Source: Halorubrum aquaticum
GTDB lineage: Archaea > Halobacteriota > Halobacteria > Halobacteriales > Haloferacaceae
Assembly (NCBI RefSeq): GCF_900113615.1
Contig: NZ_FOPZ01000011.1
Location: 33,896-97,895, forward strand
DNA: 64,000 nucleotides
Reading direction: 5' to 3'
This document shows, piece by piece, positions 34,182 through 43,771 of this stretch. Under the pieces are notes generated by a model. It searched no databases, was not told where the DNA came from, and worked only from the letters and a program-made list of their open reading frames with translations. The translations under genes were made by a program, and so were the position numbers. Each line of letters starts with the position of its first letter. Positions within the stretch are counted from its first letter, which is position 1.

Positions 34182-34507
34182 CGGCGCTCGTCCCCCTCGG
34201 TCCACGGCACGGTCCCCTCCTCGAAGGCCGCCCGCGCGATGGCGTGGGCCGCCGTCGGGTTCGTCACGAAGATGAAGAACACCAGGAGCACGGCCTTGAA
34301 TCCCGTACCCTCCCAGCCGGCCGCGAGCGCGACCGCCGCGAGCGTGAAGCCGGCACCCAGCGTGTCCGCCTGCGAGGCGGTGTGTGCCCGCGAGTAGACG
34401 TCCGGGAGCCGGATCACGCCGGTCATCGAGACGAAGGTGAAAAAGAGGCCGAGCAGGCTGAAGACGACGATCAGCGCGAGGCGAGCGGGTCCGAGCGCGT
34501 CGATCAC
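34178..34507 (-). CDS. mrpG: Mrp antiporter subunit G
   Basis: A 109-residue PhaG/MnhG subunit. The first helix ALIVVFSLLGLFFTFVSMTGVIRLPDVYSRAHTASQADTLG is the family signature (the RLPDxYxRxHAAxxxxTLG motif); two more helices follow. It starts with GTG overlapping the mrpF stop. The C-terminus TVPWTEGDERR is charged and would face the cytoplasm. Confidence 0.92.
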   Translation of the reverse strand: MIDALGPARLALIVVFSLLGLFFTFVSMTGVIRLPDVYSRAHTASQADTLGAGFTLAAVALAAGWEGTGFKAVLLVFFIFVTNPTAAHAIARAAFEEGTVPWTEGDERR

Positions 34508-34809
34508 AACACACCACCCCGCTCGACGGTGAACTTCGAGATGGCGATCGCCATCAGGAAGTTCAACAGCGCGTACACCAACGCGATGTCGAGGAACGTC
34601 GGCTCCGAGAGCGCCGCCCCGAGGATCGCGAGGATGACGACGGTGTTGGTCCCGAGCACGTTGACCGCGAGCACGCGGTCCTGCATCGTCGGTCCCTTCA
34701 CCGCCCGGTAGAGCATCCCGATCGCGAGGACGACGAAGCCGGCGGCCACGACGAGCAGGAAGTCACCCACGGCGTAGCCGCCGGCGAGGGACGCGTCGAC
34801 GACGCTCAT
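34504..34809 (-). CDS. mrpF: Mrp antiporter subunit F
   Basis: A 101-residue MrpF/MnhF subunit with three helices: LLVVAAGFVVLAIGMLYRAVKGPTMQDRVLAVNVLGTN is the typical first loop region (the R-x-x-x-GPTxxDRxLAxN signature), followed by VVILAILGAAL and a third helix YALLNFLMAIAISKF. It overlaps mrpE upstream and mrpG downstream. Confidence 0.92.
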   Translation of the reverse strand: MSVVDASLAGGYAVGDFLLVVAAGFVVLAIGMLYRAVKGPTMQDRVLAVNVLGTNTVVILAILGAALSEPTFLDIALVYALLNFLMAIAISKFTVERGGVL

Positions 34810-36023
34810 TCGGCCGTCACCTCCTCGTCTCCGTCGGCGGCGGGCGCGTTCGACGCGGCCGCGTCGGCGACCGGACCGTCGGCGGCCGGGGCGTCAGGGG
34901 AGTCTTCCCGCGTCGACTCCTCGGGGATCGAGCCGCCGTCGGCCCGCGTTCCGGGGTACTCCTCCGTGGCGTCCGGTCCCTGGAAGATCCCGACGTCGTC
35001 GCGCTCGCGTGGGGTCGGCAGCCGGGCCGCCTCCCGGCCGTAGAAGACGAACCGGGTCCAGCGCTCCAGCGAGCCGTCGAAGAGGCCGTCGCGGGCCCAC
35101 GGGATGAGCGAGTGGACGTAGAGGTTCCCGTCGCGCGCCCGGACCGTCAGCGTCCCGGGCGTGAGCGTGATCGAGTTCGCGAGCGTCGTGATCGGGAGCC
35201 CGCTGCCGACGATCACGCGGACCCGGTTCAGCGTCGGGTCGATCGGCATCCGAGGGTCGAGGATCACCCGCGCCACGACGACGTTCGATTTGAGGATCTC
35301 GTACAGCAGCGCGGGGACGTACACCGCCCCGCGAAGCAGTCGGATCGGCGTCCGCGAGAGCGACGGGTCGGCGTCGAGGCTGATCCGCGAGAGCGTGATC
35401 GCGACGACCGCCGCGCTCGCGACGCCGCTCGCGAGGTCGAACCAGTAGAGCGGGTCGCCGAGCGCGAGGTAGAACGCGAGCGACAGCGCGAACGTCGCGG
35501 CGAAGCGGATCCCGGTCGCCTCCTTGCGGAGCCGCTCGCGGCGGGTCGGCCGGGTGACGGGGGCCTCCCGGACGGCGAGGTCGGTGCTCGAGAGCGCGAA
35601 CTCGAGCGGCTGGAGCAGCGTCGTGTTGCCGACCGGCGTGTACTCCGGATCCAACACGACCGTCTCTGCGTCGTGCTCGTCGGCGTACGCCGCCAGTTCG
35701 CGGACGTAGTCGTCCGCGCCGAAGAGGTACTCGTCGTCGCCGACGATCGCGGTGACGACCTCCACGTCGCCGACTTCGACGTCGTCGACGTCCGCGAGGT
35801 CGGCCTCGGCCCACGTGGCGACGCGCTCGAGCAGCCGGTCGACGGCCGCCTCCCGGTCGGCCGTGTCCGGGTCGTCGCGTCGCCACGTGGCGAAGACGAC
35901 GAAGTGGATCGACGAGAACTCCCCGCCGGCGGCGGATTCGACGAGGTGTGTGACCGTCGCGCGCAGCGTCGGCGTCGATTCGACGGGCACGACGACCGAA
36001 CCGCGCTTCGGGGCGTCAACCAC
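34806..36023 (-). CDS. mrpE: Mrp antiporter subunit E with N-terminal UspA-like domain
   Basis: A 405-residue fusion. Residues 1-155 resemble a universal stress protein: GSVVVPVESTPTLRATVTHLVESAAGG, HFVVFATW, then YADEHDAETVVLDPEY. Residues about 165-320 are the MnhE domain: TFALSLAFYLALGDPLYWFDLASG, LLRGAVYVPALLYEILKSNVVVARVILDPRMPIDP and TTLANSITLTPGTLTVRARDGNLYVHSL. The last 80 residues are acidic and disordered. The GTG at 36023 is chosen since GGAGGTGA lies at 36029-36036, five bases before it; a GTG at 36032 falls inside that site. It is the first gene of the operon. The stress-protein-like domain could sense nucleotides or osmotic state. Confidence 0.85.
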   Translation of the reverse strand: MVDAPKRGSVVVPVESTPTLRATVTHLVESAAGGEFSSIHFVVFATWRRDDPDTADREAAVDRLLERVATWAEADLADVDDVEVGDVEVVTAIVGDDEYLFGADDYVRELAAYADEHDAETVVLDPEYTPVGNTTLLQPLEFALSSTDLAVREAPVTRPTRRERLRKEATGIRFAATFALSLAFYLALGDPLYWFDLASGVASAAVVAITLSRISLDADPSLSRTPIRLLRGAVYVPALLYEILKSNVVVARVILDPRMPIDPTLNRVRVIVGSGLPITTLANSITLTPGTLTVRARDGNLYVHSLIPWARDGLFDGSLERWTRFVFYGREAARLPTPRERDDVGIFQGPDATEEYPGTRADGGSIPEESTREDSPDAPAADGPVADAAASNAPAADGDEEVTAE

Positions 36024-36069
36024 CGGATTCACCTCCCTCGGCGTCGGGGATGGCCGTCTGGCTACACAT
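36016..36069 (-). CDS. Possible 17-residue leader peptide before mrpE
   Basis: The frame MCSQTAIPDAEGGESGG begins with ATG at 36069 and ends with TGA at 36016-36018, overlapping the mrpE GTG (36023) by 8 bases. The mrpE Shine-Dalgarno site lies within the last part of this frame. It could couple translation of the antiporter operon, or be chance. A weak TATA-like GATACAAAC is found about 45 bases upstream. Confidence 0.35.
   Translation of the reverse strand: MCSQTAIPDAEGGESGG
36029..36036 (-). promoter_or_regulatory. Shine-Dalgarno site deciding the mrpE start
   Basis: GGAGGTGA (minus strand) ends five bases before GTG 36023 and matches the anti-SD of haloarchaeal 16S rRNA. Most neighbours either overlap or are leaderless, so a strong site at the first gene of the operon stands out. 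Confidence 0.6.
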
Positions 36070-36247
36070 GGGTATGTCTACCCGACGCGTGGCCCTACCG
36101 CCCCAAAACAGTTTGTATCCCGGTCGGATCGCCCCGCCGTCGCGTCGGTCGATCCGTTCGTCTCCGGGAACCGTCACTCGTCGCGGTCCGGAACTTCCTC
36201 GTTCGTCACGGTCCGGCGGTTCCCCGCTCGTCTCGGCCCGGACGCCC

Positions 36248-37417
36248 TCAGTCGTCGCGGCCCAGAACCGTCGCCAGCCGGTCCGCGATCCGGCCGGCGA
36301 CGGCGTCCTTCGACCCGGAGGCCGGCTCCGGCTCGGTTCCCTCGGCACCGACGAGCAGGACGCGCGTCCGGTCGTCGCCCATCACGCTCGCGTCGTTGGC
36401 GACGACGAACGCGAGCCCGACTCGGTCGCGGATGCGCTCCGCCTCCGCGACCATCGCCGCGTCGTCGCCGGAGGTCTCGGCTTTGAACCCGACGAGCGGG
36501 AGGTCCGGGTTCGCCTCCCGGACGGAGTCGAGCAGCTTCGGCGTCGGCCGGAGATCGACCGACAACGGCGACCCCGACCGGATCTTCTCGTCGACGGCGT
36601 CGGCGGTGAAATCGGATATCGCCGCCGCCGATATCAGCGCGTCGGCGGTCACGGCCGCCTCCCGGCAGGCGTCGATCATCTCGTCCGCGGTCTCGACGGC
36701 GACCACGTCGGCGTAGGGGACCTCGGGGCCGTCCTGGACGAGCGTCACGTCGGCCCCGCGGACGTAACACGCGCGGGCGACCGCCCGCCCCGTCTTGCCG
36801 GACGCCCGGTTCGTTAAGATCCGGATCGGGTCGATCCGCTCCTTGGTCGCGCCCGCCGTGACGACGACGTGGGTCCCCGAGAGCGCGTCGGGCGTCGTGG
36901 CGCGGGCGACCTCCGTCAGGATCGTCGACTCCGCGGCGATCTTGGCCTTCCCCTCCTCGATCCGCGGGTCGGCGAACGTCACGCCCCACGCCTCCAGGGT
37001 GTCGAGCGCGGCGAGCACGCCCGGGTGGTCGTACATCGGCTCGTGCATCGCCGGGGCCATCACGACGGGCACGTCCGCGCCGAGTGCCGTGGTCGCACAG
37101 GTGGTGACGGGGGTGTCGTCGACGGCGGCCGCGACCTTTCCGGCGGTGTTCGCGGTCGCCGGAGCCAGGAGGAGGACGTCCGCCCAGCCGTCGCGGCCGC
37201 AGAGCTCGACGTGCTCGACGTCGCCGGTGATCTCCGTGACGACGGGCTCGTCGGTGGCGAAGTCGACCGCCCACGGGTGGACGATGTCCGTCGCCGCCGG
37301 CGTCATCACCGCGCGGACGCTCGCGCCGTGGCGGCGCAGTTCGTGGGCGAGCTCGACCACCTTCACCGCCGCGATGCTGCCCGAGACGCCCAGCGCGACG
37401 TTGACCCCCGCTAACAT
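36248..37417 (-). CDS. coaBC: Phosphopantothenoylcysteine decarboxylase / phosphopantothenate-cysteine ligase CoaBC
   Basis: A 389-residue bifunctional coenzyme A enzyme. The N-terminal half is the flavin-dependent decarboxylase: GVSGSIAAVKVVEL, LLAPATANTAGK and VVMAPAMHEPMY, with the PAMH active-site region. The C-terminal half (from about residue 185) is the ligase: THVVVTAGATKERIDPIRILTNRASGKTG and ALISAAAISDFTADAVDEKIRS, with KLLDSVREANPDLPLVGFKAET. It converts 4'-phosphopantothenate and cysteine to 4'-phosphopantetheine with CTP. The length matches the family. The gene follows top6A on the same strand after 25 bases. Confidence 0.93.
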   Translation of the reverse strand: MLAGVNVALGVSGSIAAVKVVELAHELRRHGASVRAVMTPAATDIVHPWAVDFATDEPVVTEITGDVEHVELCGRDGWADVLLLAPATANTAGKVAAAVDDTPVTTCATTALGADVPVVMAPAMHEPMYDHPGVLAALDTLEAWGVTFADPRIEEGKAKIAAESTILTEVARATTPDALSGTHVVVTAGATKERIDPIRILTNRASGKTGRAVARACYVRGADVTLVQDGPEVPYADVVAVETADEMIDACREAAVTADALISAAAISDFTADAVDEKIRSGSPLSVDLRPTPKLLDSVREANPDLPLVGFKAETSGDDAAMVAEAERIRDRVGLAFVVANDASVMGDDRTRVLLVGAEGTEPEPASGSKDAVAGRIADRLATVLGRDD

Positions 37418-37442
37418 TGTCGGCCGTTCCCGCCCCGGGGGC

Positions 37443-38528
37443 TTATATCACGCCCATCTCGCCGAGCCGTTCGGGGAGGTACGTCTCGGTGACGAAATCG
37501 AGCCCGCGGCTCGCGAGCGACTGCTGTTCGGACTTCTTGCCGATGTCGAGCTGGAGCTCGATCTGCTCCTCCCAGTAGTCGGTCTGGAAGCGGGGGTCCT
37601 CCAGTTCCGACTCGAGGGCGTTGACGTCGGAGTCGGAGAGCGGGTCCGACGGGAGGTCGTACTCGACGATGTCGGCCGGCTGGATCCCGATGAACCGCGC
37701 CTCCGGCGTCGCGAGGTACTTCGAGAGGTGCGCGGACTTGATCGACCCGTACGCGACGGAGCCGTAGATCCGGTAGGACCACGGGTCGCCGTCGGTGAAC
37801 ACCACCACCGGGAGGTCGAGCTCGTCGCGGAAGCGCTTCGTCAGCCGGCGCGTGGCACGCGCCGGCTGTCCGCCCAGGTGGACGACCAGCGCGTCGTGTG
37901 CCTCGTCGAAGCCGTTCTCGACGAGCCGGTCGCGCATCCCGCCGGTCTCGACGCAGAGGACGAACTCGGCGTCGTTCTCGAGGAACTCGATGGTGTCGGG
38001 GTTGTTGGGGATCTGGTAGCCGCCCTGTCCCACGTCGAGCTGGCAGTGGATGTCGCGGTCGCCGCGGTTGGTCTGCTCGCGGAGCCGCAGCGGACCCATC
38101 ACCTTCGCGCCCGACTCCTCCGGGCGCATGTGGAAGTCCTCGCGGGTGACGCCCGTGACGATCTCGAGGTCCTCGATGAGGTCGTTCGACTCGTCCTGGC
38201 TGTTGAACTGCGCCTCGTCGTTGTCCCACGACTCCGAGAGGTAGTACAGCTCACGCAGGGTCGAGGAGCGGTCCGCATCCAGCTGGTCCGCGAGGAACTC
38301 GATGGTGAACGCCGCCTTCAACAGCTTCCGCGCGCCGTTGACCGAGTTGGCGCTCCGGACCGACGTGCGGTCCCCGTAGGTCCACACGCCGCTCTCTTCG
38401 TCGTACTCGATGTTGCTTTTCGTCCGGGTCGGCAGCTCCATCTCCGGGATCCTCCCGGCCGCGAACTGGTCGTAGAAGTCCGCGGCCAGGTCGATGAGCT
38501 CGTCTCGTGCGTCGGCGTCTGTCTTCAT
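37443..38528 (-). CDS. top6A: DNA topoisomerase VI subunit A
   Basis: A 361-residue Spo11-related subunit. The catalytic tyrosine is in [10 protein letters not shown] (Y95-Y96), inside the winged-helix CAP domain; the Toprim domain shows [10 protein letters not shown] (glutamate) and FTDGDPWS (DxD). Together with subunit B it makes double-strand breaks and passes DNA to relax or decatenate chromosomes. It starts with ATG overlapping the stop of top6B (ATGA), so the subunits are co-translated. Length is normal. Confidence 0.95.
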   Translation of the reverse strand: MKTDADARDELIDLAADFYDQFAAGRIPEMELPTRTKSNIEYDEESGVWTYGDRTSVRSANSVNGARKLLKAAFTIEFLADQLDADRSSTLRELYYLSESWDNDEAQFNSQDESNDLIEDLEIVTGVTREDFHMRPEESGAKVMGPLRLREQTNRGDRDIHCQLDVGQGGYQIPNNPDTIEFLENDAEFVLCVETGGMRDRLVENGFDEAHDALVVHLGGQPARATRRLTKRFRDELDLPVVVFTDGDPWSYRIYGSVAYGSIKSAHLSKYLATPEARFIGIQPADIVEYDLPSDPLSDSDVNALESELEDPRFQTDYWEEQIELQLDIGKKSEQQSLASRGLDFVTETYLPERLGEMGVI

Positions 38529-41005
38529 GCGTTCACCGTGAGTTTCTCCGTCTCGACGCCGCCGACGCTGACCTCGAAGTCGGCCTCGCCGTCGACGGCG
38601 TAGGTCAGTTCCCGCTCGTCGCCCGAGGCCACCTCGGGTTTCCACTGGACGAACCACTCGCCGTCCATGTCCACGGCGGTCCCGTCGGAGAGGTCGGTCG
38701 GCTCGGTCGAGACGATGTCCGTGATCTCCAATCGCTCGTTCACGTCCGAGTGGTTCTCGACGACGAGCCGGACCGTGCCGTCGTCGACCTCGCGCTCGAC
38801 GCTGACGTTGTTCATGATCCGCGCCAGCGCGCCGTCGATGTCGGGACGAGACCGGCCGGTCACCTCCGAGACCTTGTCGGCCATCTCCGGGAGGATCCGG
38901 CCGAGCACGTCCTGTTTCTCCCGGCGCTGTTGCATCGAGCGCCGCTTGTTCAGGTACGACTTCAACTCGCGGGCCGCCTCCCGCACCGCGAGTTCGATCT
39001 CGTCTTCGATCGCGGGGACGTTCGCGATCGCGTCCTTCGACTCGCTCGTGAACGGGACGTTCGTCGACGCGACGTGGATGCTTATCACGGCCGGCCCGTT
39101 CGGCATCCCCGAGCCGCCGGGCTGGTCGAGCCCGTAGTTGCGCCAGCCGATGGTGCGGATCACGTCGGTGGTCGCACACGCCCCCCGCTGGTAGACGAGC
39201 GGGACGCGGTTCGCGAACCGCAGGAGTTCGACGGAGCCCTCCGCGGGGATCTCCCCGCCGTAGGCGATCCCGGCCTCGACGATGAACGGGTCGCCGCCGT
39301 GGACCTCGGCGTCGCGGGTCGCCGCCGCGTAGAAGTCCGCGTCGTACTCCTTGCGGAGCCCGGCCTCCACCAGCTCCGCCGTGATCGGCGCGAGACAGTC
39401 CGTCGGCGGCGCGAGGATGTCCGTGCCGCGCATGGCCTCGAGGAGGTCGGCCGCGGCGTCGCGGTCCCCCGACACCTCCCGTACCTTCGGCGGGTCGTCG
39501 GGGACGGTTCGGGCCCGCGACCAGACCGCCTCGACGACGTTCTCGCGGGCGGTCTCGCCGAACGTCGCGTCGTGCTGTTCGTCGACGAAGTTCGCCGCGT
39601 CCGCGACGAGCCGATCGAGGTCGTCGCGGGTGATCCGGTAGGCGTCGCCCTCGAGGTCGGCGAGCCGGAACGCGATCGCCTCCGCCATCGCCCTGACCGC
39701 CTCGTCGTCCTTCCGCGTCGAGGTGACCTCGTCGACGAGCACGTACAGGTCGGCCACGATCGGGGAGTCGTCGGCGGCGACCCCGCGTTCGTCTCCGTCC
39801 GCCTCGTCCCCGTCGTCCTCGCCCGCGTCACCCGTCGTGACGACCCGCCACGCCGCCCGGGTGGCGTTCTCGCGCACCGTGGAACCGAACGTGCGGCCGG
39901 TGTCGTCCTCGACCGCGTCGGCGACGTTCCCGACGATCGTCTCGAGTTCGGCGCGGGAGAGGTGGTCGTTTCCGGCCACGGTCTCCGCGACCCCGTCCGC
40001 GAACGCGCTGGTCGCGTCCGCGCCCTTGTTGGCGACGGCGGCCTCGATCGCGTCCTCGACGTCCGCGCTCGTCGCGCCCGTCACCGTCGACCGGGCGGAG
40101 GGCGGCGACCAGGCGAGCTCGCGACCGTAATAGCGGTCGCGGAACGCGTCGATGACGTTGTCCGCCGTCTTCTTGCCGACCCGCGTGAACTCCTCCTGGA
40201 GGAACCCCGAGACCGAGTACGACTCCGTCGCCTCGAGCATCTTGATGAGCGCGCCGAGTTCGACGCCGTGCGGGTGCGGGCGGATCTCCTCCGTCTCGGC
40301 CGGCAGTTCGTCGGTCGCGCGCTCGAACTTCCAGGGCTCCTCGAGGCCCGGCTCGCGCAGCTCGATCCGGGCGTGCGGGTTGACGACCGCGGTGTGTTTC
40401 ACGTAGTCGTGGAGCTGCGAGCGCGCCCGCATGTTCGCCTCCATCTCCAACTCGATCCGCGTGCCGTGCGGGCGGTCCCAGGAGGTGGTCTCGTCGACGC
40501 TGATCTCCGGTTCGTTGGTGTCGGTGTCGATGATCAGCTCGAAGTACTGCGCGTCCGACTGTCCCTTCGGCCGCGACGTGATCTTCGCCGGCTGTCCCGA
40601 AGTGAGCTGGGAGTACAGCACGGCCGCCGAGATGCCGATCCCCTGCTGACCGCGGTTCTGCTCCCGCTTGTGAAACCTCGAACCATACAACAGTTTCCCG
40701 AAGACCTTCGGGAGTTGCTCTTTGGTGATCCCCGGTCCGTTGTCCTCGATCACGACGCGGTAGTAGTCGCCGACCTCCGTGATCTCGACGTAGACGTCGG
40801 GGAGGATCCCGGCCTCCTCGGTCGCGTCGAGGGCGTTGTCGACCGCCTCCTTGACGGCGGTGACGAGCCCACGAGCGCCCGAGTCGAACCCGAGCATGTG
40901 TTTGTTCTTCTCGAAGAACTCGGCGATGGAGATCTCCCGCTGGCTCTCGGCCAGCTCCTCCGCGATCCCCTCGTCCTCGCCGAGACTCGACTGGAAGGAC
41001 GTCAT
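38525..41005 (-). CDS. top6B: DNA topoisomerase VI subunit B
   Basis: An 826-residue GHKL ATPase subunit. The Bergerat motifs are EAVDNALDA (residues 53-61), EDNGPGI (87-93) and [23 protein letters not shown] (about 103-125). The transducer has [19 protein letters not shown] and [15 protein letters not shown], and a C-terminal Ig-like domain follows. Non-halophilic relatives are nearer 530-660 residues; the extra length is an acidic insert at about 300-515 that holds two similar 41-residue repeats. The ATG at 41005 follows a TTTTTATT element by about 30 bases; the frame is open upstream to 41155. Confidence 0.95.
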   Translation of the reverse strand: MTSFQSSLGEDEGIAEELAESQREISIAEFFEKNKHMLGFDSGARGLVTAVKEAVDNALDATEEAGILPDVYVEITEVGDYYRVVIEDNGPGITKEQLPKVFGKLLYGSRFHKREQNRGQQGIGISAAVLYSQLTSGQPAKITSRPKGQSDAQYFELIIDTDTNEPEISVDETTSWDRPHGTRIELEMEANMRARSQLHDYVKHTAVVNPHARIELREPGLEEPWKFERATDELPAETEEIRPHPHGVELGALIKMLEATESYSVSGFLQEEFTRVGKKTADNVIDAFRDRYYGRELAWSPPSARSTVTGATSADVEDAIEAAVANKGADATSAFADGVAETVAGNDHLSRAELETIVGNVADAVEDDTGRTFGSTVRENATRAAWRVVTTGDAGEDDGDEADGDERGVAADDSPIVADLYVLVDEVTSTRKDDEAVRAMAEAIAFRLADLEGDAYRITRDDLDRLVADAANFVDEQHDATFGETARENVVEAVWSRARTVPDDPPKVREVSGDRDAAADLLEAMRGTDILAPPTDCLAPITAELVEAGLRKEYDADFYAAATRDAEVHGGDPFIVEAGIAYGGEIPAEGSVELLRFANRVPLVYQRGACATTDVIRTIGWRNYGLDQPGGSGMPNGPAVISIHVASTNVPFTSESKDAIANVPAIEDEIELAVREAARELKSYLNKRRSMQQRREKQDVLGRILPEMADKVSEVTGRSRPDIDGALARIMNNVSVEREVDDGTVRLVVENHSDVNERLEITDIVSTEPTDLSDGTAVDMDGEWFVQWKPEVASGDERELTYAVDGEADFEVSVGGVETEKLTVNA

Positions 41006-41141
41006 TCGGTGCCCGTACCTTTCGCCGAGGGGAATAAAAACGAACCGGCAGCGAGGTGAAAGTGGAGATCGTGTCGGTCCCGGCGGTTCCCGGCGGACGC
41101 GGCGGGAGGGATTTATGTACCGATCCCGCGTGTTCTCGACC

Positions 41142-41597
41142 GTGCTCGAGTTCACCCGCGCGGCCTATGACGCGGTCGTCGACCACGCGCGCCGCGGGGA
41201 ACCGAGGGAGGTGTGCGGCGTGCTGGCGGGGATGAGAGGCGCCCCCGACAGCGAGGACGCGGATCGAGCCGAGAGCCTCGTCACCGAGGCCCTCCCGACC
41301 GAGAACGTCGCCGAGCGGCCGGAGACGCGCTACCGGATCGACCCGGAGGAGCTGTTCGCGGTCGTCGAGTCGATCGAGGGCGACGGCCTCGAAGTCGTCG
41401 GGTTCTACCACTCGCATCCCGCGGGACCGCCCCGTCCGAGCGAGACTGACGTCGCCCGAGCGACGTGGACCGACCACTCGTACGCCATCTGCGCGCTGGA
41501 CGGCCACCCGTTCGTCGGGTCGTGGCGCTGGCGCGGGACGGACGAGGGGTTCGATCGGGAGGTCGTCGCGGTTCGGAGCGAGCGGTCGGACGCGTGA
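41142..41597 (+). CDS. JAMM/MPN-domain metalloprotease
   Basis: A protein of about 151 residues with an archaeal JAB1/MPN+ domain. The zinc motif is [16 protein letters not shown] (HSHP-x7-S-x2-D), with EVCGVLAG as the conserved glutamate strand. Archaeal members remove SAMP (ubiquitin-like) proteins or process sulfur carriers. The start is uncertain: an ATG at 41115 overlaps the TATA-like ATTTATG, so a leaderless start at GTG 41142 ([13 protein letters not shown]) or GTG 41130 is more likely. It is divergent from top6B. Confidence 0.8.
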   Translation: MLEFTRAAYDAVVDHARRGEPREVCGVLAGMRGAPDSEDADRAESLVTEALPTENVAERPETRYRIDPEELFAVVESIEGDGLEVVGFYHSHPAGPPRPSETDVARATWTDHSYAICALDGHPFVGSWRWRGTDEGFDREVVAVRSERSDA

Positions 41598-41662
41598 CGC
41601 TCGAGTACCGGGCGAGACGCTCGGACGTTTCGGCCGCGACTCGAACCGGGACCGCCGCATGG

Positions 41663-41668
41663 TATAAG
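41663..41668 (+). promoter_or_regulatory. TATA box of the creatininase family gene
   Basis: TATAAG lies 27 bases before the ATG at 41692, supporting a leaderless transcript. Confidence 0.5.
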
Positions 41669-41691
41669 TACCCGTCACGCAAGGGTCGCGC

Positions 41692-42495
41692 ATGGTCTCT
41701 CAACACATCGGGGCTGCCCGATCCGACTGGGCCGGCAAGACGTACGAGGAGGTCGGCGACGTCGGCGACGCGGACGGGTCGGTCCTGATCGTTCCGATCG
41801 GGAGCATCGAACAGCACGGTCACCACCTCCCGGTCGCGACCGACACGATCCTCGTCGACGCCGTGGCCCACCTCGCCGCCGAGCGCGTCGAGGAGGACGT
41901 GCCGCTCCTCGTCACGCCGCCGTTCTGGTCCGGGTTCTCGCCGCACCACATGCCCTTCGGCGGGACGATCACGCTCGATTTCGACGTGATGCTCGAGGCG
42001 ATCGAGAACGTGGCGGAGAGCGCGCTCGAGAACGGCTTCGACGCCCTCCTGTTGTTGAACGGCCACGGCGGGAACCAGTCGCTGATCTCCGCCGCGACCA
42101 GCACCATCGGCGAGGAACACGGCGACGTGGAGGTCCTCGGGTTGACGTACTTCTCCCTTGCCGCCCGCTTCATCGACGAGATCCGCGAGAGCGAACTCGG
42201 CGGCATGGCACACGGCGGCGAGTTCGAGACGTCGCTGATGCAGCACCTGCGGCCCGACCTCGTCGAGGAGGAGCGGATGGAGGCGTCGATGCTCGACGAG
42301 CCGTACGACCTCGGAACGCGGGACCTCGTCGAGGGCGGGCCGCTCGCCGTCTACCGCGAGTTCGAGGAGTACTCACACACCGGCGCGATCGGCGCGCCGG
42401 AGCTGGCCAGCCCGGAGAAGGGCGAGGAGATCTACGAGCGGCTCGGCGACGAGATGGAGGAACTGCTCCGAGAGGTCCACGAGCGGAACGCGTAG
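41692..42495 (+). CDS. Creatininase family protein
   Basis: A 267-residue member of the creatininase/ArfB/MftE fold. VPIGSIEQHGHHLPVATDTIL supplies the metal-binding glutamate, histidine and aspartate; LLLNGHGGN is the second signature; and GGMAHGGEFETS the third with His and Glu. Archaeal relatives include ArfB, which removes a formyl group in riboflavin and F420 synthesis, and MftE-like peptidases. I cannot choose between these by sequence. It is on its own promoter and converges with the enolase-superfamily gene. Confidence 0.82.
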   Translation: MVSQHIGAARSDWAGKTYEEVGDVGDADGSVLIVPIGSIEQHGHHLPVATDTILVDAVAHLAAERVEEDVPLLVTPPFWSGFSPHHMPFGGTITLDFDVMLEAIENVAESALENGFDALLLLNGHGGNQSLISAATSTIGEEHGDVEVLGLTYFSLAARFIDEIRESELGGMAHGGEFETSLMQHLRPDLVEEERMEASMLDEPYDLGTRDLVEGGPLAVYREFEEYSHTGAIGAPELASPEKGEEIYERLGDEMEELLREVHERNA

Positions 42496-42504
42496 GCGAC
42501 CGAC

Positions 42505-43620
42505 TCAGATCGGAATCCGGTGTTCCGCGACCTTCTCCTCGTCGACGTCGACGCCCAGCCCCGGCTCCGTCGGGACCGTCATCTCGCCGTCGACGACCTC
42601 GAAGCGGTCCGCGATGACGTCGTCCTCGAGCGCGTAGTTCACGCGGTCGGGCGCGAGGGTGAACTCCGGCGTCGACGCCACGAGGTGGAGAACCGCGGCC
42701 GTCTTGATCCCGAACTCGAACGACGAGTGGTGTGAAAGCGAGACCCCCGACTCGGCGGCCAGCCCCGCGAGCTGTTTCGTGGCCATGACGCCACCGGCGG
42801 GGATCAAATCCAGCACGGCGACGTCTATCGCGTCGCGTTTGAGCAGTTCATAGAGGTTGTACGGGAAGTAGGCGTCCTCGTTGACCGCGATGGGCGTCCT
42901 GAGCCGGTTGCGGAGCCGCGCGTACGACCCGGCCGTGTCGATCCGGATCGGCTGTTCGAGGTACTGGGGGTAGACCCCGGCGTCCTCGAGGCGCGCGCCG
43001 ACGCGGACCGCCTCCTCGAAGCCCCACGTCTGGTTGGCGTCGAGCCGCAGGTCGAGGCGGCCGTCGGTCGCCTCGTGCATCGCCCGCATCCTCGCGACGT
43101 CCTCGTCGGCGTCCAGCCCGCCCTTCGTTTTGAGCACGTCGAACCCGCGGTCGAGCGCGGCGGCGGCCTGTTCGGCCGACTCCTCGGGGTCGAGGATGCC
43201 GAGGCAGAAGGCGACCGGGACCGAGTCGGTCACCTTCCCGCCGAGCAGCTGGTGGAGCGGCGCGTCGAAGCACTTCCCGAGGGCGTCCAGCATCGCCATC
43301 TCGACGCCGCTCACGAGCGGCGTTATCCGCATGTAGGGGTACTCGAACGCGTCGACGACGCGCTCGATCTCCCAGACGGAGCGGCCGACGACCTCCTCGG
43401 CGATGACGTCCTCCACGAGGTCCACCGCGACTGACGGCGACGGGTTCGTCACGGTCTCGCCCCACCCCACCGTTCCGTCCTCGGTCTCGAGCCGGATCAC
43501 CAGTCGCTCGGCCGACTCGACGACGGTGTAGCCCGCGACGTACGGGGCGACGCCCAGTCCGTCTCCGAGCGGCTTGACGTCGATCGATACGGGAACGGCT
43601 TCGAGGCTCGCTATTCGCAT
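42505..43620 (-). CDS. Mandelate racemase/muconate lactonizing enzyme family protein
   Basis: A 371-residue enolase-superfamily enzyme. The base pair KTK lies in FDVLKTKGGLD, metal ligands in LDLRLDANQTW, YLEQPIR and VNEDAYF, and the histidine region is SLSHHSSFEFG. The mixture of KxK and a C-terminal histidine is mandelate-racemase-like. The substrate (sugar acid, dipeptide or aromatic lactone) is not evident. A TATATAA element lies about 26 bases before the ATG. It is divergent from the ureohydrolase. Confidence 0.82.
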   Translation of the reverse strand: MRIASLEAVPVSIDVKPLGDGLGVAPYVAGYTVVESAERLVIRLETEDGTVGWGETVTNPSPSVAVDLVEDVIAEEVVGRSVWEIERVVDAFEYPYMRITPLVSGVEMAMLDALGKCFDAPLHQLLGGKVTDSVPVAFCLGILDPEESAEQAAAALDRGFDVLKTKGGLDADEDVARMRAMHEATDGRLDLRLDANQTWGFEEAVRVGARLEDAGVYPQYLEQPIRIDTAGSYARLRNRLRTPIAVNEDAYFPYNLYELLKRDAIDVAVLDLIPAGGVMATKQLAGLAAESGVSLSHHSSFEFGIKTAAVLHLVASTPEFTLAPDRVNYALEDDVIADRFEVVDGEMTVPTEPGLGVDVDEEKVAEHRIPI

Positions 43621-43642
43621 GGGTCGCCCGTCACCGCCGCCG

Positions 43643-43649
43643 TATATAA
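43643..43649 (-). promoter_or_regulatory. TATA box of the enolase-superfamily gene
   Basis: GTTATATAC read on the minus strand, about 26 bases before ATG 43620. Confidence 0.5.
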
Positions 43650-43771
43650 CGGTTGTTCCGGGGCGGCATCGAACGGCGTCGGCGTCCCCGGCCGGCGTCG
43701 GCCCCGGAAGGTACCTTTACCTCCCGGGCGGTTCCACTGCCGACAGGAGCCGATCGTCTCCGGGTCACCGA

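Noticed and set aside
36030..36032. GTG as start of mrpE
   Set aside because: It lies inside the GGAGGTGA ribosome-binding site; the next GTG has the right spacing.
38507..41059. Long plus-strand open frame opposite top6B
   Set aside because: It is the antisense of a clear top6B gene; high G+C removes stops from the opposite frame. The translation is Arg/Val-rich and has no domain.
41115..41117. ATG as start of the JAMM gene
   Set aside because: It overlaps the likely TATA box, so a GTG downstream fits a leaderless transcript better; not excluded.
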